From Betaproteobacteria bacterium HGW-Betaproteobacteria-3 (GTDB lineage Bacteria > Pseudomonadota > Gammaproteobacteria > Burkholderiales > Burkholderiaceae_C), in assembly GCA_002842205.1 (NCBI GenBank), contig PHCI01000029.1:1-64000 (forward strand): a stretch of DNA of 64,000 nt. Reading direction: 5' to 3'. The position numbers and the translations under genes were made by a program. Shown here piece by piece: positions 27,105 to 35,981 of this stretch; position 1 is the stretch's first letter, and each line of letters opens with the position of its first letter. The notes below the pieces were generated by a model. The model was not told where the DNA came from. It ran no database searches and saw nothing but the letters and a program-made list of their open reading frames with translations.

Positions 27105-27566
27105 ATGAAAACCGCTTACGCCATTGTTCTCGCCGCCGCCATTGCCGCGGCCTTGAGTGGCTGCGCTTCCAGCCTCTCGGGGGATTCTTACTCACGCAGC
27201 GATGCACGCCGCCCGCAGCAGGTGACCTACGCCACGGTGCAACAGGTCCGGCTGGTCAAGATCGAAGGCACCAAGACGCCGATCGGCACCGGCGCCGGTG
27301 CCGTGGTGGGCGGCGTGGCGGGCAGCACCATCGGCCGTGGGCGCGGCAGCGCGGTGGGTGCCGTGGTGGGGGCTGTGGCCGGTGGACTGGTGGGCTCGGC
27401 CGCCGAAGAAGGACTGACCCGCGAACAAGGCATCGAGCTGACCGTCCGCTACGACAACGGCCAGAGCGTTGCCATCGTCCAGGCGTTTTCCCCGGAGGAA
27501 GAGTTTCGCGTCGGCGACCGCGTGCGCGTGCTCACCTTGAACGGCAATACGCGGGTGAGCCGGTGA
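27105..27566 (+). CDS. Glycine-zipper outer-membrane lipoprotein (SlyB/Pcp-like)
   Basis: The 153-residue product has a lipoprotein signal MKTAYAIVLAAAIAAALSGCAS (lipobox Cys near 20), then a glycine zipper (GTGAGAVVGGVAGSTIGRGRGSAVGAVVGAVAGGLVGSA) and a C-terminal domain (ITVRYDNGQ-like, FRVGDRVRVLTLNGNTRVSR). It fits the 17-kDa-antigen/SlyB family that tethers to the outer membrane. An AAGGAGA Shine-Dalgarno lies 8 nt upstream. It is divergent from the first PglL-like gene. Confidence 0.88.
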   Translation: MKTAYAIVLAAAIAAALSGCASSLSGDSYSRSDARRPQQVTYATVQQVRLVKIEGTKTPIGTGAGAVVGGVAGSTIGRGRGSAVGAVVGAVAGGLVGSAAEEGLTREQGIELTVRYDNGQSVAIVQAFSPEEEFRVGDRVRVLTLNGNTRVSR

Positions 27567-27649
27567 GCCGCTGAGGGGTGAACCTCTGGCAAGAGGCGCA
27601 CCGCCTCGATCCAGCGAACCCTTTCGAACCCGGCGTACTTGGCGGCTTG

Positions 27650-27840
27650 CAGGGCGTGCCCGTATGGCACCAGGCCCGCGCGCGAACTGCACCACCCCAT
27701 TCACGCGCGCAAGCCCGCGACAAACTCCACGCCGCAAGTTGCACAAGGCGCGAAACACCCCGGCGCCAGCACCAACGCCAGCCCCACGCAGGCCAGCGTG
27801 GTCAGTCAGGACACTACCGCCACCGACGGCCCGCCCGAAT
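27650..27840 (-). pseudogene. Decayed fragment of a PglL-like ligase N-terminus
   Basis: On the minus strand this encodes, with stops and shifts, pieces that match residues about 25-90 of the PglL-like gene at 25217-26917: GPSVAVV, LTTLACVGLALVLAPG and AQ-like downstream pieces. At DNA level 27755-27838 lines up with 26775-26858 with few changes (shared CCGCCACCGACGGCCCGCCCG), while the part nearer 27655 has several indels. It fills the 302 bp between the lipoprotein gene and the second ligase, which otherwise hold no gene. Confidence 0.7.
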
Positions 27841-27868
27841 GAGTCTTCATCGAAAAAGCATGAATCAG

Positions 27869-29566
27869 TTAATCGCGCCAATTCACCACGGCAAAACGCG
27901 GCTCCTTCTCTGCCCGATAGCGCCAGGACGCCGCCAATGCCTTTCTGTGTTCGGACGAGGAAAGCCAGCGTGCACGATCTGCCCATTGCTGGGCGCTAGC
28001 GACGTCGCCCGCTTCCACATAGGAGACCACAATCGCTTGCATCGCAGCAGGCGAAGGGTCCAGTAGCACTGCTTTAGAAAATTCTTCCCGTTCTTTTGCG
28101 TTCAACATGGGGGCGGGTGTGCGAACTCCGAGAATCAAGGCTCGGTACTGGTGAAGCAGCAGCGTGTCAGGAATGTCCATCGGGTGGTCCTTTCCCACTC
28201 GCGCCAATTTGAACCGCCACGTGCTGAAACTCTTCTCCACTTTCAAATAATCTGTTCCGACAGTCCCCAGCAGCAATGCCAACACCCCTACTGCCACTAC
28301 CGCGCCCCATGGTCGGACCGAAATCGACGGCAAATTGACCTTCGCGACCAAGATGCCCATCAACATCACCGCAGGCAAAAGGAAGTAAGCGTACGCGAGC
28401 GGAAGTTCAACCATGGCATGCATTGCCAAAACAAACAATCCGCCCAGGCAAATATAGGCTTCGGGGTCCAGCCTACGGCGAAATACCGTCAATCCGACTT
28501 TTACAAGAACGCCCGCCGCAATAAGCGCCACAGGCAGTCCAAACCAAATGGCAATGTCCAGCAGCGCGTTATGGGTCCAGGTAAACAGGCCAGGAAGTTC
28601 GTACCCCACTGCTGCTGCCGCGAGTTGGGCCTCAATACCTTGCGCAAAACCGTAACCAGCCCAAGGCTCAAGCAACGATGCCGTTGCAAATGTGCGATAG
28701 ACCAGCAGTCTGACTTCACCCTGGGTCCTCTCAAGGAGCGTGAACTCCTGCGACAGTCCCAGCCAGCCCGTCAAATGGGGGAGCACCACGACGGCGATCG
28801 CAAACCAAAGGAGCAGGATCAAAACCGGTGCTCGCCACGACTTGAAGGCTTCGTTTGATCTCGAACCCCACAAGGCAATCATCCCAAGCGCCAAGAATGA
28901 CAGGTACCCGATTCGGGACTGCGTCAAGACCAGCGCGAACGTCAGCGTCAGCGTACCCAGCAACAACCCAGTGCGGCCGATTGCAACCCGCCGATAGGCC
29001 CAAAAGTAACCAACAACACCCAACAGCAACAGTGTGGCCGCGTTGTTCGGCTGCAGTAGGTTGCCATAGGGGCGACTGCCTGTCGCCAGCAATTGTGTCC
29101 ACACCTCCAAGCCATCAATGCCAAGCCATTGCTTGAGCACCAGCCCTGCAGAGCCCGTGGCCCCAATGACCACGGCGGCAAATAGAAAGTCGCCGGCCGC
29201 ATCCTGTTGCAGGGTCTCCCAAGCCCGCGAAATGCTGACCATGCAGCCTGCTGCAAAAAAATACCCAAAGCCGATTGCGGCGTGGCCAAAGAAAAATACC
29301 TTGCCAGTGAGCCACTGCCCAAGCGATAGCGCCGACAACCCCAGCAGCAATCCCGCGATGGCGTCCACCGCGAATGTTTGTCGGCGTACAACCATCTTCG
29401 CCACCACCGTGGCCGCGACGATGAGGAGCACTACCGCAACCCAAAAGTCTTTATGGAAAGCGATCCACGGCGGCGATGAGTTCGGAAGCAGCCATGCGAA
29501 CGCCATCGCCACGGCGGCCACCGGTGCCCAAATTGGCACGTTCTCAAACCGGTCGATATATTTCAA
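27869..29566 (-). CDS. PglL/Wzy-type O-oligosaccharyltransferase linked to pilin
   Basis: The 565-residue protein has about 12 membrane segments and the PglL/Wzy_C blocks SRPYGNLLQPNNAATLLLLG, LTQSRIGYLSFLAL, EPWAGYGFAQG and TWTHNALLDIAIWFGLPVAL, ending in a soluble TPR-like tail. I start it at a TTG (29566, LKYIDRFENVPIW) because GGGAGGT lies 6 nt upstream. Frames starting further up would run through the pilA terminator hairpin. It follows pilA on the same strand, so the pilin is its likely acceptor. It has visibly lower GC than its surroundings and is only distantly similar to the ligase at 25217-26917. Confidence 0.88.
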   Translation of the reverse strand: MKYIDRFENVPIWAPVAAVAMAFAWLLPNSSPPWIAFHKDFWVAVVLLIVAATVVAKMVVRRQTFAVDAIAGLLLGLSALSLGQWLTGKVFFFGHAAIGFGYFFAAGCMVSISRAWETLQQDAAGDFLFAAVVIGATGSAGLVLKQWLGIDGLEVWTQLLATGSRPYGNLLQPNNAATLLLLGVVGYFWAYRRVAIGRTGLLLGTLTLTFALVLTQSRIGYLSFLALGMIALWGSRSNEAFKSWRAPVLILLLWFAIAVVVLPHLTGWLGLSQEFTLLERTQGEVRLLVYRTFATASLLEPWAGYGFAQGIEAQLAAAAVGYELPGLFTWTHNALLDIAIWFGLPVALIAAGVLVKVGLTVFRRRLDPEAYICLGGLFVLAMHAMVELPLAYAYFLLPAVMLMGILVAKVNLPSISVRPWGAVVAVGVLALLLGTVGTDYLKVEKSFSTWRFKLARVGKDHPMDIPDTLLLHQYRALILGVRTPAPMLNAKEREEFSKAVLLDPSPAAMQAIVVSYVEAGDVASAQQWADRARWLSSSEHRKALAASWRYRAEKEPRFAVVNWRD

Positions 29567-29581
29567 AACCTGACCTCCCAA

Positions 29582-29608
29582 AGAAAAAGCCCCTCGAAGG
29601 GGCTTTCT
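29582..29608 (-). terminator. Terminator-like hairpin after pilA
   Basis: The inverted repeat AAAGCCCCT/AGGGGCTTT lies 19 bp after the pilA stop and is followed on the minus strand by TCTTTGG rather than a full T-run. It would attenuate read-through from pilA into the ligase gene. Confidence 0.7.
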
Positions 29609-29626
29609 CAACGCACAAACCGGAAA

Positions 29627-30064
29627 TTACTTGCAGCTTGTCGGCAGGTATTTGCCATCCATCGCATTGGCGCCCGCAGCAGGCTTGCATTCCCAGATGA
29701 CTTGACCGTTTGCGGCAAGCGTACCCGTCAATTCAATTTCCTTGTTCAGAATCCGCGGATCGCCCTGGGCAGTGGCCTTGATCACACCGACAGAAGCATT
29801 GGTCTGCGTATACGAAACCGATGCCACGTACTTGGACGACTGGCTGTCAATCTGCACACTGGCAACAGCAGGCATAGCGCCAAGCGTTTGAGCGGCCTCG
29901 CTCACCGTGGTGCGCGCCGACGAAGCGGCCAGAATCACTTCCGAGACCTTGGCGCGGGTGGTGTAGTCCTGATACGCCGGCAGCGCAACGGCGGCCAGGA
30001 TACCGATGATCGCGACGACGATCATCAATTCGATAAGGGTAAAACCTTGCTGAACACGTTTCAT
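29627..30064 (-). CDS. pilA: Type IV major pilin
   Basis: The 145-residue prepilin has a short basic leader MKRVQQG, cleavage before [27 protein letters not shown] (Glu5 of the mature form present), and two C-terminal cysteines (WECKP and LPTSCK) that form the D-region loop. It is assembled at the inner membrane into type IV pili for twitching, adhesion and DNA uptake. Its own sigma54 promoter, a downstream hairpin and the adjacent glycosyl ligase are visible. GGAGAG is the Shine-Dalgarno. Confidence 0.96.
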   Translation of the reverse strand: MKRVQQGFTLIELMIVVAIIGILAAVALPAYQDYTTRAKVSEVILAASSARTTVSEAAQTLGAMPAVASVQIDSQSSKYVASVSYTQTNASVGVIKATAQGDPRILNKEIELTGTLAANGQVIWECKPAAGANAMDGKYLPTSCK

Positions 30065-30103
30065 GAATTCTCTCCAAAGGGTTGATGAATGGCGATTTAA
30101 CTA

Positions 30104-30119
30104 CGCAGTTCGCGTGCCA
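30104..30119 (-). promoter_or_regulatory. Sigma54 (RpoN) promoter of pilA
   Basis: On the minus strand the sequence reads TGGCACGCGAACTGCG: the -24 GG and -12 GC are 10 nt apart, with one mismatch to TGGCAC-N5-TTGC. Transcription would start about 30 nt before the pilA ATG. PilR/RpoN control of pilA is the known pattern in many proteobacteria. Confidence 0.8.
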
Positions 30120-30263
30120 GGTATGAAAACTGGGGCAACTGCTTGTTTTTTGAGGATTTTTTCACGTTCTTACAAAGCCTGGCTGGCGTTTTTGTCAGAG
30201 GGGCGGGGCGGGCGGAAGACATTTTTGTCACTTGCGGGCCTGCAGGCGCTGGCGGGTGGCGTT

Positions 30264-31055
30264 TTACAGCGCGAACTCCTGGCCCGCATAGAGCCAGCGG
30301 ATGTCGTGCGTCACGTCCTGGGCGCCGGTGGTTTGGTCGAACTGGCGGATTTCGTCCATGATCATCGCGGTTTCGGCCGGCTTGGTGTGGGTGATGAAGA
30401 TGGGGAAGGTCTTGCCGCGGGCGATGCAGTCCAACTCGTCGGCCAGCACGTGGGGCGACAGGTGCAGGCTGCGCCGGGCCAGGTCCTTCTCGCGGTTGCT
30501 GAAGGCGGTTTCGATCACCAGCAGGGCCACGTCGAGCTGGTTGACGCGCTGCCAGAAGGCGGGGTTGCGTTCGGTGTCGCCGCTGAAGACGAACGCGCCG
30601 CCGGTGCTGCCGGTGACGGCGTAGCCCACAGCGGGCACGGTGTGCACGGCGGGCAGGGCTTCGATGGTTTTGCCGCCCAGGCTCAGGCTTTGGCCGGTGG
30701 CAATGTCATGGAAGCAGATGAAGGGGGCCGCCGGGGTGGGGATGGCGCTGAAGTCGGGCCAGATGACGTCATTGAAAATGTGAGCGCGCAACGCTGCAAT
30801 GGTGCCGGGCAGGGCATGAATTTGCAGGGGTGTGCGGCGCCGCCCGCCCACCGAGTCGACCATCAGGGGCAGGGCGGCGATGTGGTCGAGGTGCGAATGG
30901 GTGAGAAAGACGTGCTCGATGGCCGCCATTTCGTCCAGGGTGAGGTCGCCCACGCCGGTGCCGGCGTCGATGAGCACGTCGCCGTCGATCAAAAACGAGG
31001 TGGTGCGGCAGTCCCGGGCGATGGCGCCCGAGCAGCCCAGTACCCGCACTTTCAT
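30264..31055 (-). CDS. Metallo-beta-lactamase-fold 3',5'-cyclic-nucleotide phosphodiesterase
   Basis: The 263-residue protein has MKVRVLGCSGAIARDCRTTSFLID, the metal motif THSHLDHIAALPLMVD, SGDTERNPAFW and a late histidine (ITHTKP). The HSHLDHIAALP block resembles the class-II cyclic-nucleotide phosphodiesterase signature, and the neighbour is a nucleotide cyclase, so cAMP (or cGMP) hydrolysis is the likely job. A generic MBL hydrolase is the alternative. It follows the cyclase gene on the same strand after 163 bp. Confidence 0.8.
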   Translation of the reverse strand: MKVRVLGCSGAIARDCRTTSFLIDGDVLIDAGTGVGDLTLDEMAAIEHVFLTHSHLDHIAALPLMVDSVGGRRRTPLQIHALPGTIAALRAHIFNDVIWPDFSAIPTPAAPFICFHDIATGQSLSLGGKTIEALPAVHTVPAVGYAVTGSTGGAFVFSGDTERNPAFWQRVNQLDVALLVIETAFSNREKDLARRSLHLSPHVLADELDCIARGKTFPIFITHTKPAETAMIMDEIRQFDQTTGAQDVTHDIRWLYAGQEFAL

Positions 31056-31218
31056 GGCGTGTGCCTCATACCCTGTTCCTGATCCGCATGTTCATGGCTT
31101 CTCCTTGCAGCGCCGTTGGGTTTGCTGCGCGTCCTCTTGGTCTGTTGTTCACCCTCGCCCGTGGCCCTGCGCCGCCGCCTGGTCCGGCTTTTGCGGCTTT
31201 TTCAGCCTGTGCGGCCTG

Positions 31219-33453
31219 TTATTTGTTCTCGAATTCCGTGGTGCCGTCCCATGCAGGGTCGACGGCCAGCAACCTGTGGGAGGCTACCCGCTCGGCATAC
31301 AGGCCGTAAAGGTAATTATTGGCATTCTGGCGGAGTAAATCTTTCAAAAAGGTGTCGCAGGCGGCCCAGTCCTGCGCGCGGTAGGCCTGGAGCGCCTGGG
31401 CCCAGAGTTGCAGTTCAGCCACAGATGCGGCCTCGGGCGCCGGTTGAAAGATGGCCACGGCCTGTTCTTTGCCCTTGACGCGCACGCGGTCGAGCTCCTG
31501 CCAGGCAAAGCCGGGGGCCTGGTGGCGGGTGCTTTCGCTGACAACCATGTCCACACCATAGATTTTGCTCAAGCCTTCGAGCCGCGACGCCAGATTGACC
31601 GCGTCGCCAATGACGGTATAGCTGCGCCGGGTGTCCGAGCCCATGTCGCCCACGCACATCGTCCCGGTGTTCAGGCCAATGCCAACGCCAATTTCAGGCA
31701 GGCCGCGGGCGCGGTTGGCTTCGTTCATGCGGCGGATGGCCTGGGCCATTTCCAGCGCGGTCTTGACGGCCAGGCGCGCGTGGTCGGGCGTTTCGACGGG
31801 CGCGCCCCAGAAGGCCATGACGCAGTCACCCATGTATTTGTCGATGGTGCCGCGGTTGGCGCGGATCAGGTCGGTCAGCTGGCTGAACACGGTGTTGAGC
31901 AGTTGCTGGAGCTGCACGGGTTCCATGTTCTCGGACAGACGGGTGAAGCCGCGCATGTCACAGAACATGACGGTCAGCTCGCGCGAGGCGGCGGTCATGC
32001 TGTAGCTGTCGGGGTCTTTGACCATTTCGTCCACCAGTTCGGGCGGCACGTAGGTGCCGAACAGGTGGGCCAGTTCGCGTTTGGAGCGGCTTTCCACAAA
32101 ATAGCCGTAGCTCATGTTCAGGCCAAAGGCGGTGACGGCCATGACCAGCGCGGTGGCCAGCGGCAGCACCAGCCCGCTGCCCACGTACAGCCAGACATTC
32201 AGGCCCACCAGCGCCGCGCCCACGGCCAGGCTGAGCAGCACCGCGCGGATGGCGGTGATGAGCGGCAGCGCCAGGGCCAGCAGCAGGCCGGCCACCAGCA
32301 GCACCACCACCTCGAAGCCCGCGGCGTAGTCGGGTTTGACAAAAACCTTGCCGTCGAGCAGGCCCGAGATCACGTTGGCATGGGTTTCGACGCCGGGGTA
32401 GGTTTCGCCCACGGGCGTGACGCGCAAGTCCAGCAGGCCGGGCGCGGTGGTGCCCACCAGCACGATGCGGCCCTGCAGGCTGCCTGCGGGCAGCTGGCCC
32501 GACAGCACGTCGGCCGCCGACACGTAGCGGAACGCGCCGCCGCCCGGCCCGCCGCGCCCGCGGAACGGCACCAGCGTGGCGACGCGGTCGTCCACGGGGA
32601 TGGCCAGCGTCTGGCCGCCCTGGCGCAGCAGGACGCTCTCGAGCCCCTGGTAGCCATGGCCCAGGTATTGTTCTTTGGGAAAGCCCGGCGCCACCGACGG
32701 CAGGCCGGTGAGCCTGCGGAACATGGCCAGCGAGAGCGATTCGTAATATTGGCCGCGGTGTTCGGCCAGCAGGGGGATGGAGCGCACCACGCCGTCGCCG
32801 TCGGTGATGGCGTTGAAGAAGCCCGCCAGCGGCGCCGCGCGGGCCAGGGGCGCGATGTTGGCGCCAAAGCCGTCCCAGTGGGTGAAGCGGATGGCGCGGC
32901 CCTGCAGCGCGGCTGGCGCCATGACGGGCGCCGGCAACTGGCCCGAGGTGCGGCCACCGCGGTCGCTGGTGAAGTAATAGCCCAGCACCACGGGCCGCCC
33001 GGCCAGCGCGCGGGCAAAGGCGGCGTCGTAGTCGAGCTCGGCGGTGAGCGGGCCGAGTTGCTGCTGGAAGGCGGGGGTTTCGCGCAGCGGGCCCGCGGCC
33101 AGTTTTTGCAGCTGGCGCAGGCCCGAGCTGTCGTCGGCCTCGGCAAACACGACGTCAAAGCCGAGCAAGGCGGCCTGCTGGCGGCCCAGCAGCTCGTCGG
33201 TGAGCGCGGCCAGGCGGTTGCGGCTCCAGGGCCAGCGGCCGACTTCGGCCAGGCTTTGCTCGTCAATGTCGACGATGACGATGCGTTCGTCCACCGTCTG
33301 CGGCATGGTGGCGCGCAGGCGGGCGTCGTAAATGATGTCGTCGAGCCGCTGCAGCACCTCGAGCCGCAGGACGCCGCTGGCGTGCAGCAGCGCCAACAGC
33401 AGGGGAATCAGCGTGACGGCGATGCGGCGCCAGTGGCGGACAAATGGGCCCAT
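31219..33453 (-). CDS. CHASE2-domain class III adenylate cyclase
   Basis: The 744-residue protein has an N-terminal membrane helix, an extracytoplasmic CHASE2 sensor (DERIVIVDIDEQSLAEVGRWPWSR to about residue 390), three membrane helices (VVVLLVAGLLLALALPL and following), and a C-terminal cyclase. Metal aspartates are in FCDMRGFTRLSE and GTIDKYMGDCVMAFWG; the substrate Lys is in DKYMGD, and the paired position is Thr in YTVIGDAVNLASRLE, as in bacterial class IIIb adenylate cyclases. It should make cAMP in response to an unknown periplasmic cue. The start MGPFVRHW (33453) is chosen over an ATG at 33492. Confidence 0.9.
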   Translation of the reverse strand: MGPFVRHWRRIAVTLIPLLLALLHASGVLRLEVLQRLDDIIYDARLRATMPQTVDERIVIVDIDEQSLAEVGRWPWSRNRLAALTDELLGRQQAALLGFDVVFAEADDSSGLRQLQKLAAGPLRETPAFQQQLGPLTAELDYDAAFARALAGRPVVLGYYFTSDRGGRTSGQLPAPVMAPAALQGRAIRFTHWDGFGANIAPLARAAPLAGFFNAITDGDGVVRSIPLLAEHRGQYYESLSLAMFRRLTGLPSVAPGFPKEQYLGHGYQGLESVLLRQGGQTLAIPVDDRVATLVPFRGRGGPGGGAFRYVSAADVLSGQLPAGSLQGRIVLVGTTAPGLLDLRVTPVGETYPGVETHANVISGLLDGKVFVKPDYAAGFEVVVLLVAGLLLALALPLITAIRAVLLSLAVGAALVGLNVWLYVGSGLVLPLATALVMAVTAFGLNMSYGYFVESRSKRELAHLFGTYVPPELVDEMVKDPDSYSMTAASRELTVMFCDMRGFTRLSENMEPVQLQQLLNTVFSQLTDLIRANRGTIDKYMGDCVMAFWGAPVETPDHARLAVKTALEMAQAIRRMNEANRARGLPEIGVGIGLNTGTMCVGDMGSDTRRSYTVIGDAVNLASRLEGLSKIYGVDMVVSESTRHQAPGFAWQELDRVRVKGKEQAVAIFQPAPEAASVAELQLWAQALQAYRAQDWAACDTFLKDLLRQNANNYLYGLYAERVASHRLLAVDPAWDGTTEFENK

Positions 33454-33532
33454 GTGCGCGGCTGGCCGGGTGAGCGCCGTACGGCGTGGCAATCAGCCCG
33501 GGCGCAGTGCCTTGGGGTGACCGGGGCCGGTG

Positions 33533-34165
33533 TCAGGCCTGGACGAACTGCATCTGCGTGCCGGCCAGGTCGATGACGTCGCCATTGCGCAGCATGACGG
33601 GTTCGGTGGTGATGGGTTCGCCGTTGAGCGTGGGCTTGTCAGCCCCCTCGACATGCGCCACCACAAAGCCCTGGGGCCGACGGGTGATGGCGGCCACGGC
33701 CACGCCGGGCTTGCCGATGGTGGTGACCACCTTGACCAGCGCCACTTCACGGCCTGCCGCCGCGCCGGACAACACCTTGATGGAAGCGCCGTTGGTGGTG
33801 CCCGCAGCAGGCGCCGCGCCGGCCCCGGCTTCGGTGGCCCCCAGCGTGCTGGCCGGCCCCCGGTCGGCGCTGCCGACGCTGTCGGCCGCAAACTTGATTT
33901 TGTATTTGCCGATTTCGACCGTGTCGTTGTTTTGGAGCAACTGTTTTTTGACGGCCTTGCCATTGATGTACGAGCCGTTGGTGCTGTTGAGGTCTTCCAG
34001 GTAGACGTCTTTGCCCGACATTTGCAGCACCGCGTGCTCGCCGCTGACGGCGAGGTTGTCGATCACGATGTCGTTGTATGGCCGCCGCCCCACGGTGGTG
34101 CGGTCCTTGGACAACTGCACTTCCTTGATGACGACACCATCGATCGACACGATCATTTTCGGCAT
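33533..34165 (-). CDS. FHA-domain protein (two FHA-like domains)
   Basis: The 210-residue protein starts MPKMIVSIDGVVIKEVQL. The first FHA domain (residues 1-95) has the phosphothreonine-binding pattern TVGRRPYNDIVIDNLAVSGEHAVL and LNSTNGSYINGK. A Gly/Ala-rich linker follows, then a second, degenerate FHA-like domain (TTIGKPGVAVAAITRRPQGFVV, PTLNGEPI, LRNGDVIDLAGTQMQFV). It lies between a PP2C phosphatase and the cyclase, so it probably reads Ser/Thr phosphorylation and passes it to a partner. Confidence 0.9.
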   Translation of the reverse strand: MPKMIVSIDGVVIKEVQLSKDRTTVGRRPYNDIVIDNLAVSGEHAVLQMSGKDVYLEDLNSTNGSYINGKAVKKQLLQNNDTVEIGKYKIKFAADSVGSADRGPASTLGATEAGAGAAPAAGTTNGASIKVLSGAAAGREVALVKVVTTIGKPGVAVAAITRRPQGFVVAHVEGADKPTLNGEPITTEPVMLRNGDVIDLAGTQMQFVQA

Positions 34166-34214
34166 GGCCGGCTCCTGTTTCTCACGTATTTTTCGGGACA
34201 AAAATCAACCACGG

Positions 34215-35000
34215 CTACTTTCCCAACCAGCGGGAAATCAGTCCGCGCCGCGGCGGACTTTCACCCGCCTGCGCCAACAAAACTGAAATATTATCGCGCC
34301 CGCCGCCCGCATTGGCGTTTTCGATCAACTGAATTGCCTTCTGCGGCAGGCTGGCGTCGCTGTCCAGCACCAGGGCAATGGCCGCATCGTCGATCATGTC
34401 GGACAGGCCGTCGGAGCACATCAGGTACAGGTCGCCCGGCTCCACCAGGTGCTCGTTGACCTCGAGCATGACGCTGTCTTCGACCCCGAGCGCCCGCGTG
34501 ACCAGGTTCTTGTGCAGCGCGGTGGCGGCCTGCTCGGGGCTGATGAGCCCGGCGTCGATCTGCTCTTGCAGCAAGGAGTGGTCTTTGGTGATCTGCTCGA
34601 GCTGGCGGCCGCGCAGGCGGTAGACCCGCGAGTCGCCAATGTGGCCCAGCAGCACCCGGTCGTCCAGAAACACGCCCACCACCAGGGTGGTGCCCATGCC
34701 GCTGTATTGCGGGTTGGAGTTGGCGGCGTTGAAGATCGAGCGGTTGGCGTTGTCCACGCAAATCTCGAGTGCGCGGCGCATCTCGCGGTGGCTTGCCACA
34801 TGACCCGCCTCGCTCAGCCAGCGCCCCAGTTCAGACTTGATGTAGGTGGTGGCCATGCCGCTGGCCACCTCGCCAGCGTTGTAGCCGCCCATGCCGTCGG
34901 CCAGAATGCCAAGCCGGGCCGCGGCGTCAAACGTGACCGAGTCTTCGTTGTTCTCCCGGGTTCGGCCAGGGTCCGTGTGTGTACAGAAGTCGTAAATCAT
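34215..35000 (-). CDS. PP2C-family Ser/Thr protein phosphatase
   Basis: The 261-residue enzyme has the PP2C metal motifs RENNEDS, GILADGMGGYNAGEVAS, GHIGDSRVYRLR, LYLMCSDGLSDMI and GGRDNISVLL, with all metal-binding aspartates in place. It is cytosolic and would remove phosphoryl groups from the FHA protein's targets. The gene is just upstream of the FHA gene (49 bp). No partner Ser/Thr kinase is encoded in the window. Confidence 0.93.
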   Translation of the reverse strand: MIYDFCTHTDPGRTRENNEDSVTFDAAARLGILADGMGGYNAGEVASGMATTYIKSELGRWLSEAGHVASHREMRRALEICVDNANRSIFNAANSNPQYSGMGTTLVVGVFLDDRVLLGHIGDSRVYRLRGRQLEQITKDHSLLQEQIDAGLISPEQAATALHKNLVTRALGVEDSVMLEVNEHLVEPGDLYLMCSDGLSDMIDDAAIALVLDSDASLPQKAIQLIENANAGGGRDNISVLLAQAGESPPRRGLISRWLGK

Positions 35001-35054
35001 CGTGCCCGCGAATCCAGCCCTGTTTTCGCCATTTTGGCACGAGCAGGGCCGGCT

Positions 35055-35750
35055 TTATCCGGCTGCAGGCGTTTTGTGGCCGCGTTGTTGCAACCATTTG
35101 CCCAGCGCCACGACCAGTGCCGCACCTGCCGCCGCTGCGGCGTAATGCGCCCAGGGGTTGGCGGCCATGAAATCCCGGAAGATGACGTCGCCCAGAATCG
35201 TCTCGCCGCCCACCCAGCCGATGAGTGCCGCGCCCAGCGTGATGATGATGGGAAAGCGCTCCATGAGCCTGATCATCAGCGTGCTGCCAAAAATCACCAG
35301 CGGAATGCTGATGGCCAGGCCCGCGATCAGCAGCGTGGTCGAACCCTTGGCGGCGGCGGCCACGGCGATCACGTTGTCCAGGCTCATCACGAGGTCGGCA
35401 ATCAGGATGGTGCGGATGGCGGTCATGAGGTTGCCATTGCCATTGGCCTTGCTGTCGCCCTCACCGTCGTCCTCATCGCCCAGCAGTTGCGTGCCGATCC
35501 ACAGCAGCAACAGGCCGCCCACGATCTGCAGGTAGGGCAGCGCCAGCAGCCGGACCGCCACCACGGTCAGCGCGATCCGCATCACCACCGCGGCGGCCGA
35601 ACCCCAGAAGATGGCTTTTTTCTGCTGGTGGCCGGGCAGCGAGCGTGCCGCCAGCGCAATCACCACCGCGTTGTCGCCCGACAGGATGATGTTGATCCAG
35701 ATGATCTTGACCAGACCGATCCAGAAGTCGGTGTTTTGCAGCATGTCCAT
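35055..35750 (-). CDS. TerC family (YjbE-type) membrane protein
   Basis: The 231-residue protein has about seven membrane segments with the same key blocks as the protein at 20707-21411: INIILSGDNAVVIALAAR and ADLVMSLDNVIAVAAAAKG. An acidic insert (DEDDGEGDSKANGNGN) lies in the loop between the two halves. I see no yybP-ykoY aptamer in its 230-bp leader, so it may be regulated differently from the other two TerC genes. The start MDMLQN (35750) is chosen; a TTGACA-like -35 lies near 35865. Confidence 0.88.
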   Translation of the reverse strand: MDMLQNTDFWIGLVKIIWINIILSGDNAVVIALAARSLPGHQQKKAIFWGSAAAVVMRIALTVVAVRLLALPYLQIVGGLLLLWIGTQLLGDEDDGEGDSKANGNGNLMTAIRTILIADLVMSLDNVIAVAAAAKGSTTLLIAGLAISIPLVIFGSTLMIRLMERFPIIITLGAALIGWVGGETILGDVIFRDFMAANPWAHYAAAAAGAALVVALGKWLQQRGHKTPAAG

Positions 35751-35896
35751 CCGCAATCTCCAGTTTTGTAGTGTGTTGTATTTGGCGGAACCGCCCGGAA
35801 GGAGAGAGGCGGTCGCGCCGCGCATCGTCCGATGTTTTGCAAAAAACGCTCTTGACGGTTGTCAAGATTGTCAAAACCGCAAAACGCAATGGCAAC

Positions 35897-35929
35897 GCAA
35901 AAGGCGCTCCGAAGGCTCGGAGCGCCTTG
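35897..35929 (-). terminator. Rho-independent terminator of sucCD
   Basis: A 9-bp perfect stem (GGCGCTCCG/CGGAGCGCC with a 6-nt loop) lies 55 bp beyond the sucD stop and is followed on the minus strand by TTTT (plus 35899-35902). Confidence 0.8.
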
Positions 35930-35981
35930 CAAGGCGACGCCAGTTTAGCGGCCGGCGCACGCGGCGCGTGCGTCGTTGTGC

